Source of the DNA: Cohnella herbarum
GTDB taxonomy: Bacteria; Bacillota; Bacilli; Paenibacillales; Paenibacillaceae
Direction of reading: 5' to 3'
NCBI RefSeq assembly: GCF_012849095.1
Contig: NZ_CP051680.1
Location: forward strand, 744,001 to 808,000
DNA: 64,000 nucleotides
Shown here: positions 17,193-25,287 of the stretch, piece by piece
How positions within the stretch are numbered: position 1 is the stretch's first letter
Layout of the letters: the number at the start of each line of letters is the position of its first letter
Translations under genes and position numbers: made by a program
The notes under the pieces: model-generated
The model's database searches: none
Told to the model about the DNA's origin: nothing
What the model saw: the letters and a program-made list of their open reading frames with translations, nothing else

Positions 17193-17529
17193 CTGCCGGC
17201 GAATTACGACAAGCAGGAATGAAGCCGTTTTCAGATTGCTTCGCTTAAGTCATTGGATTGATTTTCGATAAATAATGTTATCTAAAGTAACGCTAATCGC
17301 ATTTTAATCTACTGAAATAGTGCAAATATACATAAAAATATCCATATTACTAGCGATAAACTATAAAGACTTTGCATTAATTGTGTAATATTATATTACA
17401 TAAGGGCATTTGTTGATAACATAACCTGTTCAGCGTTACCTTTATTAACTGGCGTAAAGCGGATACTCTTTTAGACTTTCAAGTAAATCCCTCTAAACTT
17501 AGTTAGGCGTTCATGAAGGAGGCAGCCCC
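17193..17529. other. AT-rich divergent intergenic region
   Basis: This 337-bp gap separates the divergent sensor kinase and PucR-family genes and is distinctly AT-rich compared with its neighbours. Apart from the TnrA/GlnR-type palindrome at 17384-17400 and a possible -35 (TTGATA, 17413-17418) downstream of it, no gene or RNA structure was seen. Confidence 0.6.
17384..17400. promoter_or_regulatory. TnrA/GlnR-type nitrogen-control box
   Basis: The 17-bp sequence TGTAATATTATATTACA fits the published TnrA/GlnR consensus TGTNANAWWWTMTNACA at every position and is a perfect inverted repeat apart from its centre. It lies 130 bp before the PucR-family start codon. In Bacillus subtilis TnrA activates pucR, so nitrogen-limited activation of the downstream gene is a reasonable prediction. 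The box could also act on the divergent kinase gene. Confidence 0.7.
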
Positions 17530-19215
17530 ATGGCCATTATGCCGCGTAAGGAAATGCTCCCCGGAAGCCATTCGGAGGAAGCCCTATTTACGGTTAAAAA
17601 TCTGCTTGCTTTTCCCATGCTGAAAGATACCCGGTTACTTGCCGGCAATCAAGGCTTGAATCGGCCTATTACCCGGGTAAACGTAATGGAGGATCCCGAT
17701 GTGTTATCCTGGGTTAGGCCGGGAGAATTTCTGATGACGACGGGATATCCTTTGTGGGATGAACCTGAACGATTAAGGCAGATCGTTCCCGAGCTTGTCA
17801 GAAGAGGCGTTGCCGCTCTAGGGATCCAAGGAAACGGCGGCAACGTACCGTTGCCCCTCGATGTCGTGCAAGAAGCGGAGAAGCAAGGCCTGCCGCTGTT
17901 GGAACTTCCTGCAGATACCGTCATTGCGGACTTGGTTAGAAGCATTATGGAACGAGTGTTGGCGCAAGAAACCTCGCAGCTCGCAGACTTGCAAAACCGA
18001 ATACAAAGCATGACCCGCCTTCTGCTGGATGGAAGCGGCTTATATACGTTCTTGGACGCCATGGAAGATATGCTCGACAATCCGGTTGCCGTCGTTCGGG
18101 AGAGCGATAAGCCGTGGCTATCCAAAAGTCTGAGGACGGCGGAGCCGACCGAGGTATGGCCGCTATTGCAGTCGCTCACCTATAGGCAAGTCGGACGGGG
18201 TTCGATCAGCGGGTTCGTTCATTTACAGAATGCGTATCGAACTTACGTGAATCAAATACCGATGAAAGAGTTAAAGCAAGCTTGCTTGGTGCTAGTGGAG
18301 CGCAACAGGGAAATTCAACCGATCGACGCGCTAAGCGTGGATCGTTTATCTTCGTTGGCGGGATTGGAGCTTGCCAATCTGGAAGCCGTACGAGAGGTCG
18401 AAGGGAAATACCTTGATCAATTTCTTCAGGATTGGCTTTCGGGCAAAATCGTCTCGGCGACCGACTGGAGGCTTCGAGCGGACGTATGCGGCTGCACGGT
18501 CACCGAAGGGACCCCCATGTGCGCGATTCTGGTCGGATGGCGAACGTTCGAATCGGCCGGGAAGATTAGGGAAGTCGCAAGGCGTTTAAGATCGGAGAAG
18601 CTTCGCACGGTGGACGGATTAATGGCAGCTCCGGTCGGGGATGAGCTGGCATTGGTGCTGCCGATCGTTCCGCTGCTTCCGGCGGGATCCGAACGGGACG
18701 AAGCGAGCTCGCAATTGATTCAGAAGCTGCTAGCCGAGCTTCGTATGCTTCTAGGCGAGCGGGAGCTGAATCTATACGTGGGAAGGATCGTCGAGCGTGC
18801 CGATGGCTTGCCCGGAAGCTGGGCGCAAGCCAAGCGAGCCCGTCAAGTTGCCGAGGTATGCAAGCTGCCGGGCGAGATCGTTCCTTACGATCGTCTCGGC
18901 GTATATTCGTTGCTCTATTTAATCCCTTCCGGGGAGGAAAGGGAGCAGTTTCTTACCCGCTTCGCTTTGCCGCTTCAGCAAGCGGATCGTAAAGGCGGAG
19001 GGCGGCTTATGGAAACATTGGAAATGTTCTTCCGTTGCAACGGCAATATTAAGCTGACTTCGGAGAAGCTATTCGCGCATTACAACACGATCGTGTATCG
19101 GCTGGACAAGGTTCAATCGATCTTAGGCGTATCGCTAGACGATCCCGAAGATCGGCTGCAATTGCATTTGGCGTTAAAGCTAGGTCAGATTACGCCGGGG
19201 ACGTTAGGAAAGTAA
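17530..19215 (+). CDS. PucR family transcriptional regulator
   Basis: The 561-residue protein has an N-terminal PucR domain (DTRLLAGNQGLNRPITRVNV, then VRPGEFLMTTGYPL), a middle GGDEF-like/CdaR region, and a C-terminal PucR-type HTH (RCNGNIKLTSEKLFAHYNTI, VYRLDKVQSILG). The ATG at 17530 follows AAGGAGG by 7 bp. In B. subtilis PucR controls purine degradation. No purine catabolic genes are in this window, so the target is unknown, but the nitrogen-control box upstream fits a role in using purines or another nitrogen source. Confidence 0.9.
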   Translation: MAIMPRKEMLPGSHSEEALFTVKNLLAFPMLKDTRLLAGNQGLNRPITRVNVMEDPDVLSWVRPGEFLMTTGYPLWDEPERLRQIVPELVRRGVAALGIQGNGGNVPLPLDVVQEAEKQGLPLLELPADTVIADLVRSIMERVLAQETSQLADLQNRIQSMTRLLLDGSGLYTFLDAMEDMLDNPVAVVRESDKPWLSKSLRTAEPTEVWPLLQSLTYRQVGRGSISGFVHLQNAYRTYVNQIPMKELKQACLVLVERNREIQPIDALSVDRLSSLAGLELANLEAVREVEGKYLDQFLQDWLSGKIVSATDWRLRADVCGCTVTEGTPMCAILVGWRTFESAGKIREVARRLRSEKLRTVDGLMAAPVGDELALVLPIVPLLPAGSERDEASSQLIQKLLAELRMLLGERELNLYVGRIVERADGLPGSWAQAKRARQVAEVCKLPGEIVPYDRLGVYSLLYLIPSGEEREQFLTRFALPLQQADRKGGGRLMETLEMFFRCNGNIKLTSEKLFAHYNTIVYRLDKVQSILGVSLDDPEDRLQLHLALKLGQITPGTLGK

Positions 19216-19228
19216 TTAATCCGCTGAA

Positions 19229-19264
19229 AAACCCGCCTTGCCGCGATGGCAAAGCGGGTTCTTT
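19229..19264 (+). terminator. Terminator after the PucR-family gene
   Basis: AACCCGCCTTGCC pairs with GGCAAAGCGGGTT (one mismatch) over a 5-nt loop, followed by CTTT. The T-run is short, so efficiency is uncertain. Confidence 0.65.
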
Positions 19265-19281
19265 AGTAGGCGTCTAAGGGA

Positions 19282-19416
19282 TTAATAGGCTGCCCGAAGG
19301 ATGATGACCAAGAGAACGAAGAGAACTAGAGCGAATGCGGCAGCGCCCATGCCTCCGCCGTTATTAATAGGACCGCAACCACAACCAGTAGCTGCACCTG
19401 CAACCGGATAACCCAT
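19282..19416 (-). CDS. YjcZ family small sporulation protein
   Basis: This 44-residue protein is too short for most ORF callers. It reads MGYPVAGAATGCGCGPINN, a glycine-rich link, then one hydrophobic segment AFALVLFVLLVIILRAAY at the C-terminus. This layout matches the YjcZ/SscA-type spore proteins of Bacilli, which have a short Gly/Cys-rich head and one membrane-like segment. GGGAGG lies 8 bp upstream of the ATG. It follows the gerP operon on the same strand and may be part of the same spore-related group. Confidence 0.85.
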   Translation of the reverse strand: MGYPVAGAATGCGCGPINNGGGMGAAAFALVLFVLLVIILRAAY

Positions 19417-19532
19417 TGTTGAAAACCTCCCGAGTTCTTGTATGCGTGATGGCGAATTACATTGTCAGCATATGGCGGGGGGCATCGGGAATCCTGTACG
19501 TTTGTACCCCGAGGACAAATATTGTCTGTTTT

Positions 19533-19922
19533 TCAGCCAGTGTCCACGTTGTTGTACTGACGGATATGTTTAATGCGCGATTCCGCTTGCAAAGGCCCGC
19601 TCGTACCGACTCGCAACAAGGAAGAAGCGGATACGCCGAGCGTACGGACGAAACCAACTCGGAAGTTCGAATTCGACGGCGGGGAGCAGCTCGAGAAATT
19701 CACGGTTGCGCATGGCTCCAAAGTCAACTTGGGAAGAGAGAAGATCGGGTAAGAGGCAAACCGGAATTCGTCGTCCTCGTAATTAGGGATAGCCCGTTGG
19801 ACGGCCAACGCTTTGGATTTCAGGTTGGTCTCTTGATTGTCGCCGAACTGCACGATGCCCGAGGTACTAACCGTATTCACGAACAAACATTTCAAGGTCG
19901 TATTCCTGCATTGGATACTCAT
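19533..19922 (-). CDS. gerPE: Spore germination protein GerPE
   Basis: The 129-residue protein has the GerPE signature VNTVSTSGIVQFGDN near residue 15 and KALAVQRAIPNYEDDEF further on. GerP proteins are needed for nutrient germinants to pass through the spore coat; GerPE is a coat-associated soluble component. Its ATG overlaps the end of gerPD (4-bp overlap), so translation is coupled. It is the last recognisable gene of the gerP operon here. Confidence 0.9.
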   Translation of the reverse strand: MSIQCRNTTLKCLFVNTVSTSGIVQFGDNQETNLKSKALAVQRAIPNYEDDEFRFASYPIFSLPKLTLEPCATVNFSSCSPPSNSNFRVGFVRTLGVSASSLLRVGTSGPLQAESRIKHIRQYNNVDTG

Positions 19923-20125
19923 GAATTATCTTCCTCCGGAAGAGCTGGAAGCGGAGCTAGTGAACCGACGATAACGGACTCGGGAGGCGTGTCGAAATAA
20001 GAGTATAACGTGAGCGATTCCGTATCCCCGAACAGTAACGCCGAGGAACTCGAGACGCCGAGAAGGCAAATCGAGCCGACGTTCACCGGTCCGTTGGTCA
20101 CGTTAACAGTTATCGGGAAATTCAT
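19919..20125 (-). CDS. gerPD: Spore germination protein GerPD
   Basis: The 68-residue protein has the GerPD pattern NVGSICLLGVSSSSALLFGD, followed by LYSYFDTPPESVIVG. Its length matches GerPD (about 60-70). It overlaps both neighbours by 4 bp (ATGA junctions), which indicates tight coupling within the gerP operon. GerPD is a small spore-coat component of the permeability complex. Confidence 0.88.
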   Translation of the reverse strand: MNFPITVNVTNGPVNVGSICLLGVSSSSALLFGDTESLTLYSYFDTPPESVIVGSLAPLPALPEEDNS

Positions 20126-20802
20126 GTGGGCGCTTCGCCGCCTTTCTTAAGCTTGCCGATATAAGCCGAGAATGCGCTTTGAATGTCCCGTCTGGTCTTT
20201 TCTTTGATGGATTCGTTCCATTTCAACCGCTCTTCCTCCGTCCCTTTACCCGGATACGCGTTCATCTTGGCGTAATAATGCACACGATCGTTAAGTTGTT
20301 TCGTAACGTCTTCGATGACCGCGGTGCGATGAGCCTGATCAAGCTGTACGCCTTGCTGCCTCTCCATCTCGAGAAGAACGTTCGCCGAGTCTTTACGCAT
20401 ATATTCCGACATTTCGTTCTGGAGAGCGCGAATCGGAGGGAGAGGCTCGTCGGGCTGATCGGAATGGATGTTCCAACAGGAGGGGTCGGGCGCCTGGAAC
20501 GACTCGATGCCTTCCACGCCTTGCGGACTCAGGCCGACGTTCAGCGTGCCTTCGAGACGGTTTATTTTCAATTGGTCGAAGTGGTATTCAACGTGCAACG
20601 GCGTTTTGCTCTTCAGGTCATCGATTTGCTTCTGTAAACTCGCAATTTGTTCCGAAACTTGAATCAACTTTTGTTCGGATTGGCAGAGACGTTGTACTAG
20701 GGTCTGGTAATCGGGAATTACTGGCGGCGGCAGGGGGGGCGGTTGCATCGGTTGTTGGTATACGCCGTTCCATAGATAGGGCTGCTGTATGGGCCTGTTC
20801 AT
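20122..20802 (-). CDS. gerPC: Spore germination protein GerPC
   Basis: The 226-residue protein starts MNRPIQQPYLWNGVYQQP; the ATG at 20802 is chosen because GAGGGGGG lies 5-10 bp upstream, although a GTG at 20820 overlapping gerPB is also possible. A Pro-rich head is followed by a short coiled coil (LVQRLCQSEQKLIQVSEQIA) and a helical C-terminal region, as in GerPC. It is the largest GerP protein and is needed for germinant access through the coat. Confidence 0.87.
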   Translation of the reverse strand: MNRPIQQPYLWNGVYQQPMQPPPLPPPVIPDYQTLVQRLCQSEQKLIQVSEQIASLQKQIDDLKSKTPLHVEYHFDQLKINRLEGTLNVGLSPQGVEGIESFQAPDPSCWNIHSDQPDEPLPPIRALQNEMSEYMRKDSANVLLEMERQQGVQLDQAHRTAVIEDVTKQLNDRVHYYAKMNAYPGKGTEEERLKWNESIKEKTRRDIQSAFSAYIGKLKKGGEAPT

Positions 20803-20816
20803 CGGGAGCCCCCCTC

Positions 20817-21032
20817 TCACGTTGGATTCGGTAGCGGAACGAGCGATAAAGCGCTGCTGGCCGCGCCGATTTCTTCAAGCTCGGGAGCGGGCTCTTTGAA
20901 GCCTCCCGAATTATACAATTGAGACAAAGCTCGAATGCTGCCGCTGCTGCCGATCTGCAGCACGGAGGAGTTCGTAACGGCGTCTACTCTAAGTTGGCCA
21001 ATCGTTATGGTTTGATTTATGTTCCAATTCAT
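20817..21032 (-). CDS. gerPB: Spore germination protein GerPB
   Basis: The 71-residue protein starts MNWNINQTITIGQLRVDAVT and has the GSSGSI turn and Pro/Glu-rich middle of GerPB. The length fits the family. The stop overlaps the alternative GTG of gerPC, and the start overlaps the gerPA-like stop by one base, so the operon is fully coupled. Confidence 0.87.
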   Translation of the reverse strand: MNWNINQTITIGQLRVDAVTNSSVLQIGSSGSIRALSQLYNSGGFKEPAPELEEIGAASSALSLVPLPNPT

Positions 21033-21274
21033 TAGATGACCCCCGAATTTCCAACATTGTTCTCGGAAGAGTCTTGAACGTCGGGATCATTCGTATTCGT
21101 GGCGCTGATCGCGTTGTTGCTTCTAGATAAATCCCCCGTAAGGAAGGACCCTGATCCGGCATAAGTTTTGGAAATACTAGACGGAGAAATCTGAATGGTG
21201 TCACCGAATTGCACGACGCCGCTTCCGCCGACGCTTAGGATTTTGACATTGCCGATGATGCATGGCATGGGCAT
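21032..21274 (-). CDS. GerPA/GerPF family spore germination protein
   Basis: The 80-residue protein starts at ATG 21274 (MPMPCIIGNVKILSVGGSG), 5 bp after AAGGAG; the second ATG, 6 bp inside, is also possible. GerPA and GerPF are homologous; this protein has the shared SGVVQFGDTIQISP core and a C-terminal GSFLTGDLSRSNNAISATNT / DPDVQDSSEN stretch that is closer to GerPF. It occupies the first position of the operon, where gerPA is expected. No second member follows gerPE, so one protein may serve for both. Confidence 0.82.
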   Translation of the reverse strand: MPMPCIIGNVKILSVGGSGVVQFGDTIQISPSSISKTYAGSGSFLTGDLSRSNNAISATNTNDPDVQDSSENNVGNSGVI

Positions 21275-21454
21275 AACGACTCCTTCGCAATGGGCTCTTG
21301 CAACAGTGTATGAACGCGTGAGCCCAGAGGTTCTTTGCATCGGATTGTTAAGCCGTGCCGTGCACCGGAGGGATCACCCATACATATGTTGGGTTATAGA
21401 AAGCACCTGGTCGGCGAGGTATGCGTCGGCGATGGTCGTTGGAGGGATAACGCC

Positions 21455-21916
21455 GTGAGTTCATTTTTCGATAGCGGACCGCTTCCGGATTGGAAAGACA
21501 TTCAACAGCTGTTAGGCAAAGATATCCCCTGGAAATTGGCGGCCAACTGGGACGCGAAAGGGGAGTCTAATTGGATCAATCAATATGTAAAAGATATTTT
21601 GCAGAAATCGAAGTCCGACGCCCGGGTCAAAGCTCAAAGTTCGGTCCAAATGGAAACGAAGCAAGATGCCAAATCCGTCAGCGTGTACATCCGTCTAACG
21701 CCGGATACCGATCCTCGGAAACTGCAGCTATTCGCGACGCCGGATCGGTTTAGAATCGAAGGATTACCCGGCGATCTCAAGAAATCAATAAGGTTGCCTT
21801 ATTTGGTTTATGCACGGACAGGCAAGGCAACGATGAAAAAGGATCGGGTGCTCGTCGTTCGGTTTAAGAGGAGGCCGCCGGAAAAATCGGAATACGAATT
21901 GTTTATCCAGTCGTAA
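21455..21916 (+). CDS. Hsp20/alpha-crystallin-like protein, probably spore-associated
   Basis: The 153-residue protein starts at GTG 21455, 9 bp after GGAGG; the longer reading frame starting at 21335 has no ribosome binding site. Residues from about 70 on look like a divergent alpha-crystallin domain (SVSVYIRLTPDTDPRKLQLF, DRFRIEGLPGD, then KDRVLVVRFKRRPP). It is divergent from the gerP operon; Hsp20-like proteins occur near gerP or coat genes in spore formers. A coat or spore-core role is inferred from location only. Confidence 0.65.
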   Translation: MSSFFDSGPLPDWKDIQQLLGKDIPWKLAANWDAKGESNWINQYVKDILQKSKSDARVKAQSSVQMETKQDAKSVSVYIRLTPDTDPRKLQLFATPDRFRIEGLPGDLKKSIRLPYLVYARTGKATMKKDRVLVVRFKRRPPEKSEYELFIQS

Positions 21917-21979
21917 ATCGGTATAATGTTCAGAGAAGTATCGATCTGGATAGAGTAGGGCTGCTAGGGGGCAACGGTT

Positions 21980-22180
21980 GTGGATTTAGTAGACGTATCG
22001 GCAGTATCGCCGGAGCTGTTCATCACGGGAATCGTTTTCATCATGGCGATCGGTTCTTTCTTGAGCTTGGGAGTTTTACGGTTTTTCCAACTGAGGAAGA
22101 AACAAGGCAGCGTGTTCATGGGGCTATCGGCGCTTTCGTTCATCGGGCTAGTCGTCGTGGTTAACACTTTTTTCTCGTGA
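21980..22180 (+). CDS. Small membrane protein, two predicted transmembrane segments
   Basis: The 66-residue protein starts at GTG 21980, about 8 bp after AGGGGG. It has two hydrophobic stretches (LFITGIVFIMAIGSFLSLGVL and FMGLSALSFIGLVVVVNTFF) joined by a basic loop (RFFQLRKKQ). I do not recognise the family. It sits between two spore-protein genes. Confidence 0.6.
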   Translation: MDLVDVSAVSPELFITGIVFIMAIGSFLSLGVLRFFQLRKKQGSVFMGLSALSFIGLVVVVNTFFS

Positions 22181-22278
22181 GGATAAGTAAAGCAAGCTAG
22201 GGGCTGTTCGTACCGGATGATTTTCGGGGGGATGGCCTTTTTGTTATGCGTAGGGGTTGGATATTCCGAACGGAAAGA

Positions 22279-22316
22279 CTGCCCAGACAGCCGGTTATTG
22301 CGGCTATCTGGGCAGC
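22279..22316. terminator. Long inverted repeat between convergent genes
   Basis: A 15-bp stem with one mismatch (CTGCCCAGACAGCCG/CGGCTATCTGGGCAG) around an 8-nt loop lies between the small membrane protein (+) and the CotD-like gene (-). The location suits a bidirectional terminator, but neither side has a clear T-run. Confidence 0.5.
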
Positions 22317-22331
22317 CTGGGAACGGAGAGT

Positions 22332-22574
22332 TTATCTCCGTTTTCTGCTCACGCTTGCCGTGCGTAGGCCGCGTTCGCCACCTTCGAAATCTCCGCAGTA
22401 GACGTCTTTGACCGAGACGGTCGTGACATGGTTGTATACTGGTACGCAATGATGCCTCTTGATGACTTCGATTTGATGGATAACGTCGACTTGTTGCGGA
22501 TGGTAGTAATCCTCGTACACGGTTTGCGGCGGATCGTAGACCGCTTTACCATTACATTTTGGACAGTCGGACAT
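22332..22574 (-). CDS. CotD-like spore coat protein
   Basis: The 80-residue protein starts at ATG 22574 (MSDCPKCNGKAVYDPPQTVY) with AAGGAG 10 bp upstream. The motif EDYYHPQQVDVIHQIEVIKR, followed by HHCVPVYNH, is the CotD-family pattern of inner spore coat proteins, with paired His/Cys residues. The C-terminus is basic (RKRR). A mother-cell sigma factor promoter is expected but was not identified. Confidence 0.8.
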   Translation of the reverse strand: MSDCPKCNGKAVYDPPQTVYEDYYHPQQVDVIHQIEVIKRHHCVPVYNHVTTVSVKDVYCGDFEGGERGLRTASVSRKRR

Positions 22575-22731
22575 TCTGATCAAGCTCCTTCCTAGGGATG
22601 TTGTACAGTATACGATCAACTGCCCTATTCGAACTGTTCAAAGGCCTATTGGGCTCGCCCACAATCGCGTTTGACTGAAACTCTCATTTCCTTCATAGTA
22701 AAAGGACAAAGCATAAACGGGAGGTTTTCTT

Positions 22732-23178
22732 TTGGGAGCGACTGAAGACATAATGCAGCGGATGTCCCGGAAAGGGCTGCGGATAACGGAACAACGGAGA
22801 ACGATGGTCAAATTATTCGAAGCCGCCGCGGGTTACTTAACGCCCAAAGAAGTGTATGAGCATATGCAGCAAGGATACTCGGGGTTAAGCTTCGACACGG
22901 TTTATCGCAATCTTCGGCTGCTGCTCGATATGGACGTCGTTGAGCAGGTCATGTTCGAGGACGGGGTGAAGTTCAAGCTTAGCTGCGAGGAGGAGCATCA
23001 CCATCATCACATGATCTGCTTGCAATGCGAGAAGACGTTGCCGATCCGATTCTGTCCGATGTCGGAAACCGACGTTCCGGGCGATTTCGAGGTCGTGAAG
23101 CACAAATTCGAAGTGTTCGGTTATTGCGGCGAATGCAAAGAGGCTGCGGCGAAATCGACATCCATGCAGGAAGCCTGA
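22732..23178 (+). CDS. zur: Fur family regulator, probably Zur
   Basis: The 148-residue protein starts at TTG with GGGAGG 7 bp upstream. It has a winged helix ([31 protein letters not shown]), the His-rich dimerisation strand [16 protein letters not shown], and two CxxC pairs (CLQC, CGEC) that bind structural zinc. Assignment to Zur rather than Fur or PerR is an inference: a zinc importer with a Zur-like box lies 10 kb away and the protein groups with yidD here. PerR is less likely. Confidence 0.72.
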   Translation: MGATEDIMQRMSRKGLRITEQRRTMVKLFEAAAGYLTPKEVYEHMQQGYSGLSFDTVYRNLRLLLDMDVVEQVMFEDGVKFKLSCEEEHHHHHMICLQCEKTLPIRFCPMSETDVPGDFEVVKHKFEVFGYCGECKEAAAKSTSMQEA

Positions 23179-23414
23179 TGAAGATCGCCCGTCGCACCTT
23201 GCAGGCGCCCATCCGATTTTACAGAACGTTTATATCGCCGTTAACTCCGCCTTCTTGCCGTTTTTTGCCGACTTGTTCCGCCTATGCGATGGAAGCGATC
23301 GAAGTTCACGGTGCGGTAAAAGGTTCTTATTTGGCCGTTCGCAGAATCAGTAAATGTCATCCGTTCCACCGCGGCGGTTATGATCCGGTCCCTCCTTCGA
23401 AGAACAAGAAATGA
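23178..23414 (+). CDS. yidD: Membrane protein insertion efficiency factor YidD
   Basis: The 78-residue protein starts [20 protein letters not shown]; its ATG shares a base with the stop of the upstream regulator (TGATG). The YidD hallmarks [19 protein letters not shown] and [13 protein letters not shown] are present. YidD is a small amphipathic membrane-associated protein that assists YidC-dependent insertion. Overlap with the Fur-family gene indicates one transcript. Repeats begin about 50 bp downstream. Confidence 0.93.
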   Translation: MKIARRTLQAPIRFYRTFISPLTPPSCRFLPTCSAYAMEAIEVHGAVKGSYLAVRRISKCHPFHRGGYDPVPPSKNKK

Positions 23415-23466
23415 CGTTGCGGGCGATAAGCCGGGGTAGTCGCTTATGAGGGGGTCTGGGCACCGG

Positions 23467-23858
23467 CGAGCGAGTTTCACAGGAGAATCAGGGTGCAGGG
23501 CACCACTATTGGGCTCCGAGGGGCGGTTTCTGAGGGAATAAGGGTGCTGGCACCGCTAATGGGCTCCGTGAGCGAGTTTCTAAGGGAATAAGGGTGCTGA
23601 GCACCGCTATTGGGCTCCGTGAGCAGGTTTTTTGGAGGAATAAGGGTGCTGAGCACCGCTATTGGGCTCCGAGGGCGAGTTTCTGGGGGAATAAGGGTGC
23701 AGAGCACCGCTATTTGGCTCCGTGAGCGAGTTTCTGGAGAAATAAGGGTGCTGAGCACCGCTATTTGGCTCCGTGAGCAGGGTTTTGGAGTAATAAGGGT
23801 GCTGAGCACCGCTATTTGGCTCCTTGAGCGAGTTTCTGGAGGAATAAGGGTGCTGAGC
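23467..23858. repeat. 51-bp palindromic tandem array, left part
   Basis: About 7.5 units of a 51-bp repeat are visible (pieces: GCGAGTTTCTGGAGGAATAA, GGGTGCTGAGCACC, GCTATTTGGCTCCGTGA). Each unit holds a perfect 6-bp palindrome GGTGCT-G-AGCACC. Units differ from each other by a few bases and by 1-2 bp indels. The period of 51 bp is a multiple of three, so long but unconvincing open frames with 17-residue repeats appear on both strands. The array is cut by an IS3-family element and resumes at 25288. Confidence 0.93.
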
Positions 23859-23952
23859 GGTTAGACCCCCTAAATCCGGAGTATTACTGATGAAATACGT
23901 TGCTGTCGTAAAAATACTTGGTTTACTAGCGTTTTCCTCAGGATTTCGATTC

Positions 23953-24927
23953 TTAAACGGCTCGAGTGTACTTTTCTAAAGAATCAGTCGTTTGCTCCAC
24001 CCACTTCATGAAAGCCGTTGGGGACCGTTTTCCCAGGCTTCTGTGCATGCGGCGGTTGTTGTAAAAATCAATGTAATTCCGTACAGCTTCGTGTGCCTCC
24101 TGAAAAGATTCAAAGCTCTCTTTTCCAAGCAGATCTCGCTCAAGGGTGGCATGAAAGGACTCGATGTATGCATTCATATTAGGTGTCTTTGGAGGAATGC
24201 GCTCATGCATAATTCCCTCTGCTTCGCATAACTCTCCAAACGCCTTGCTGATAAATTGGGGGCCGTTATCGGTGCGAATGATCGGCTTGCTCTCTTCGGG
24301 CTTTAGACGTGACTGTAACGCCTTTTTCACAGCTTCGCATACGTGTTTGGCTTCGCAATTCGTACCGATATGGATGCCGACGATACTGCGATCGTAAACG
24401 TCGATCATATCTGCGATGTAGAAAAACTGATCATACCCCGCAACGTATCCATACTTAATATCGAGCTGCCAGACTTGGTTGGAACCTGTTATCGTGTGAT
24501 TGCGTGCTAGGCGCCTTGGATAGTGAACCTTCTTACGTCGTTGCGGATGAAGAATACCGAGCTTCTTACAGAGGCGGTACACTTTTTTCTTATTGATGAT
24601 GAGTTGGCGCTGTACGTGTAAGCATTCTGTTAACAACAGATAGCCGTAGCTATGCTCTTCGCCAGACACCAGCTCCATTAACCACTCTTCAATCTGTGCA
24701 TTACTTATTACGTTTCCGCAAACCGTTAGAGAATGCTTAGTTACAGGGCGTCCTCGGAGTGGCATTTTTGTTTCTGTAGTTGTATCCTCACGTGATGCTT
24801 TCTTTCGTTCGTAGTACGTCGAAGACGCGGCCCCCACAATGCTTAAGATGTTAGCTACTGTATGTCCCTGCTCAATGAACGTCTGGGCAACGTCGAGTTT
24901 GTCATTGAGGCAGGGTTCGTCTTTTTT
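23953..24927 (-). CDS. IS3-family transposase OrfB (DDE integrase domain)
   Basis: The reading frame used after frameshifting encodes about 325 residues. The rve integrase core is intact: first Asp in VWQLDIKYGYV, second Asp in IIRTDNGPQF, Glu in NMNAYIESFHATLERD, followed by YNNRRMHRSLGKRSPTAF. An HTH_21-like region (EEHSYGYLLLTECL) precedes it. It has no good start of its own and is expected to be made as an OrfAB fusion. Both the triad and the reading frame are intact, so the element may be active. Confidence 0.93.
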   Translation of the reverse strand, partial: KKDEPCLNDKLDVAQTFIEQGHTVANILSIVGAASSTYYERKKASREDTTTETKMPLRGRPVTKHSLTVCGNVISNAQIEEWLMELVSGEEHSYGYLLLTECLHVQRQLIINKKKVYRLCKKLGILHPQRRKKVHYPRRLARNHTITGSNQVWQLDIKYGYVAGYDQFFYIADMIDVYDRSIVGIHIGTNCEAKHVCEAVKKALQSRLKPEESKPIIRTDNGPQFISKAFGELCEAEGIMHERIPPKTPNMNAYIESFHATLERDLLGKESFESFQEAHEAVRNYIDFYNNRRMHRSLGKRSPTAFMKWVEQTTDSLEKYTRAV

Positions 24928-25214
24928 ACGAGTTCGCGCAGCACCTCGATCTCTAACTCTTTTTGCCCTAACGCCTTTAATGCACGCTCGTACTTTTCTT
25001 CCAGATCTGCAAGTCGCTTGGACTCCATAACTCGTTCGTCGATCGTTGGCAATGAATCTGCCCCAAACGTCTCTTGATATTCCACTACCCATGCTCTAAT
25101 TGTTTTCGGAGTCACGTCATACTTTCTGGCCAGCACGCCTGCTTTCATTCCCGCAAGAGCCTCTTGTGCTGCTTTGTAACGTACTTCCTTAAAGGCATTA
25201 TTTCGCTGTCTCAT
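24855..25214 (-). CDS. IS3-family transposase OrfA (HTH)
   Basis: The 119-residue protein starts MRQRNNAFKEVRYKAAQEAL and has an HTH (GVLARKYDVTPKTIRAWVVEY) and a leucine-zipper-like coiled coil (LADLEEKYERALKALGQKEL). GGGGGGCGAG precedes the start. OrfA alone usually represses or modulates transposition; the OrfAB fusion is the transposase. Confidence 0.9.
   Translation of the reverse strand: MRQRNNAFKEVRYKAAQEALAGMKAGVLARKYDVTPKTIRAWVVEYQETFGADSLPTIDERVMESKRLADLEEKYERALKALGQKELEIEVLRELVKKTNPASMTNSTLPRRSLSRDIQ
24921..24927 (-). other. Programmed -1 frameshift heptamer A AAA AAG
   Basis: On the minus strand the OrfA frame reads GTA AAA AAG, which contains the canonical slippery heptamer A AAA AAG in the correct phase. 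Slipping back one base gives AAA AAA GAC, exactly the OrfB frame (KKDEPCL). Confidence 0.88.
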
Positions 25215-25287
25215 TTCCGCTCGCCCCCCTAATGAAATACTACCTTATTTCCCTAGCCATTCTCCAATTCATTTAGGGGGCTTAATA

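Larger units (their letters stand above)
23859..25287 (-). mobile_element. IS3-family insertion sequence (about 1.43 kb)
   Basis: The element has imperfect terminal inverted repeats (GGTTAGACCCCCTAAAT at the left; revcomp of the right end TATTAAGCCCCCTAAAT) and encodes OrfA and OrfB on the minus strand with a frameshift site. GCTGAGC is present on both flanks (23852-23858 and 25288-25294). IS3 elements usually duplicate 3-5 bp, so if the outer GC belongs to the element the duplication would be TGA. Joining the flanks restores a normal 51-bp repeat unit, so the insertion is younger than the array. Confidence 0.92.

Noticed and set aside
23477..23864. Repetitive proteins on both strands of the 51-bp array
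   Set aside because: They arise because 51 is a multiple of three; frames are broken by 1-2 bp indels between units, and no start site is credible.
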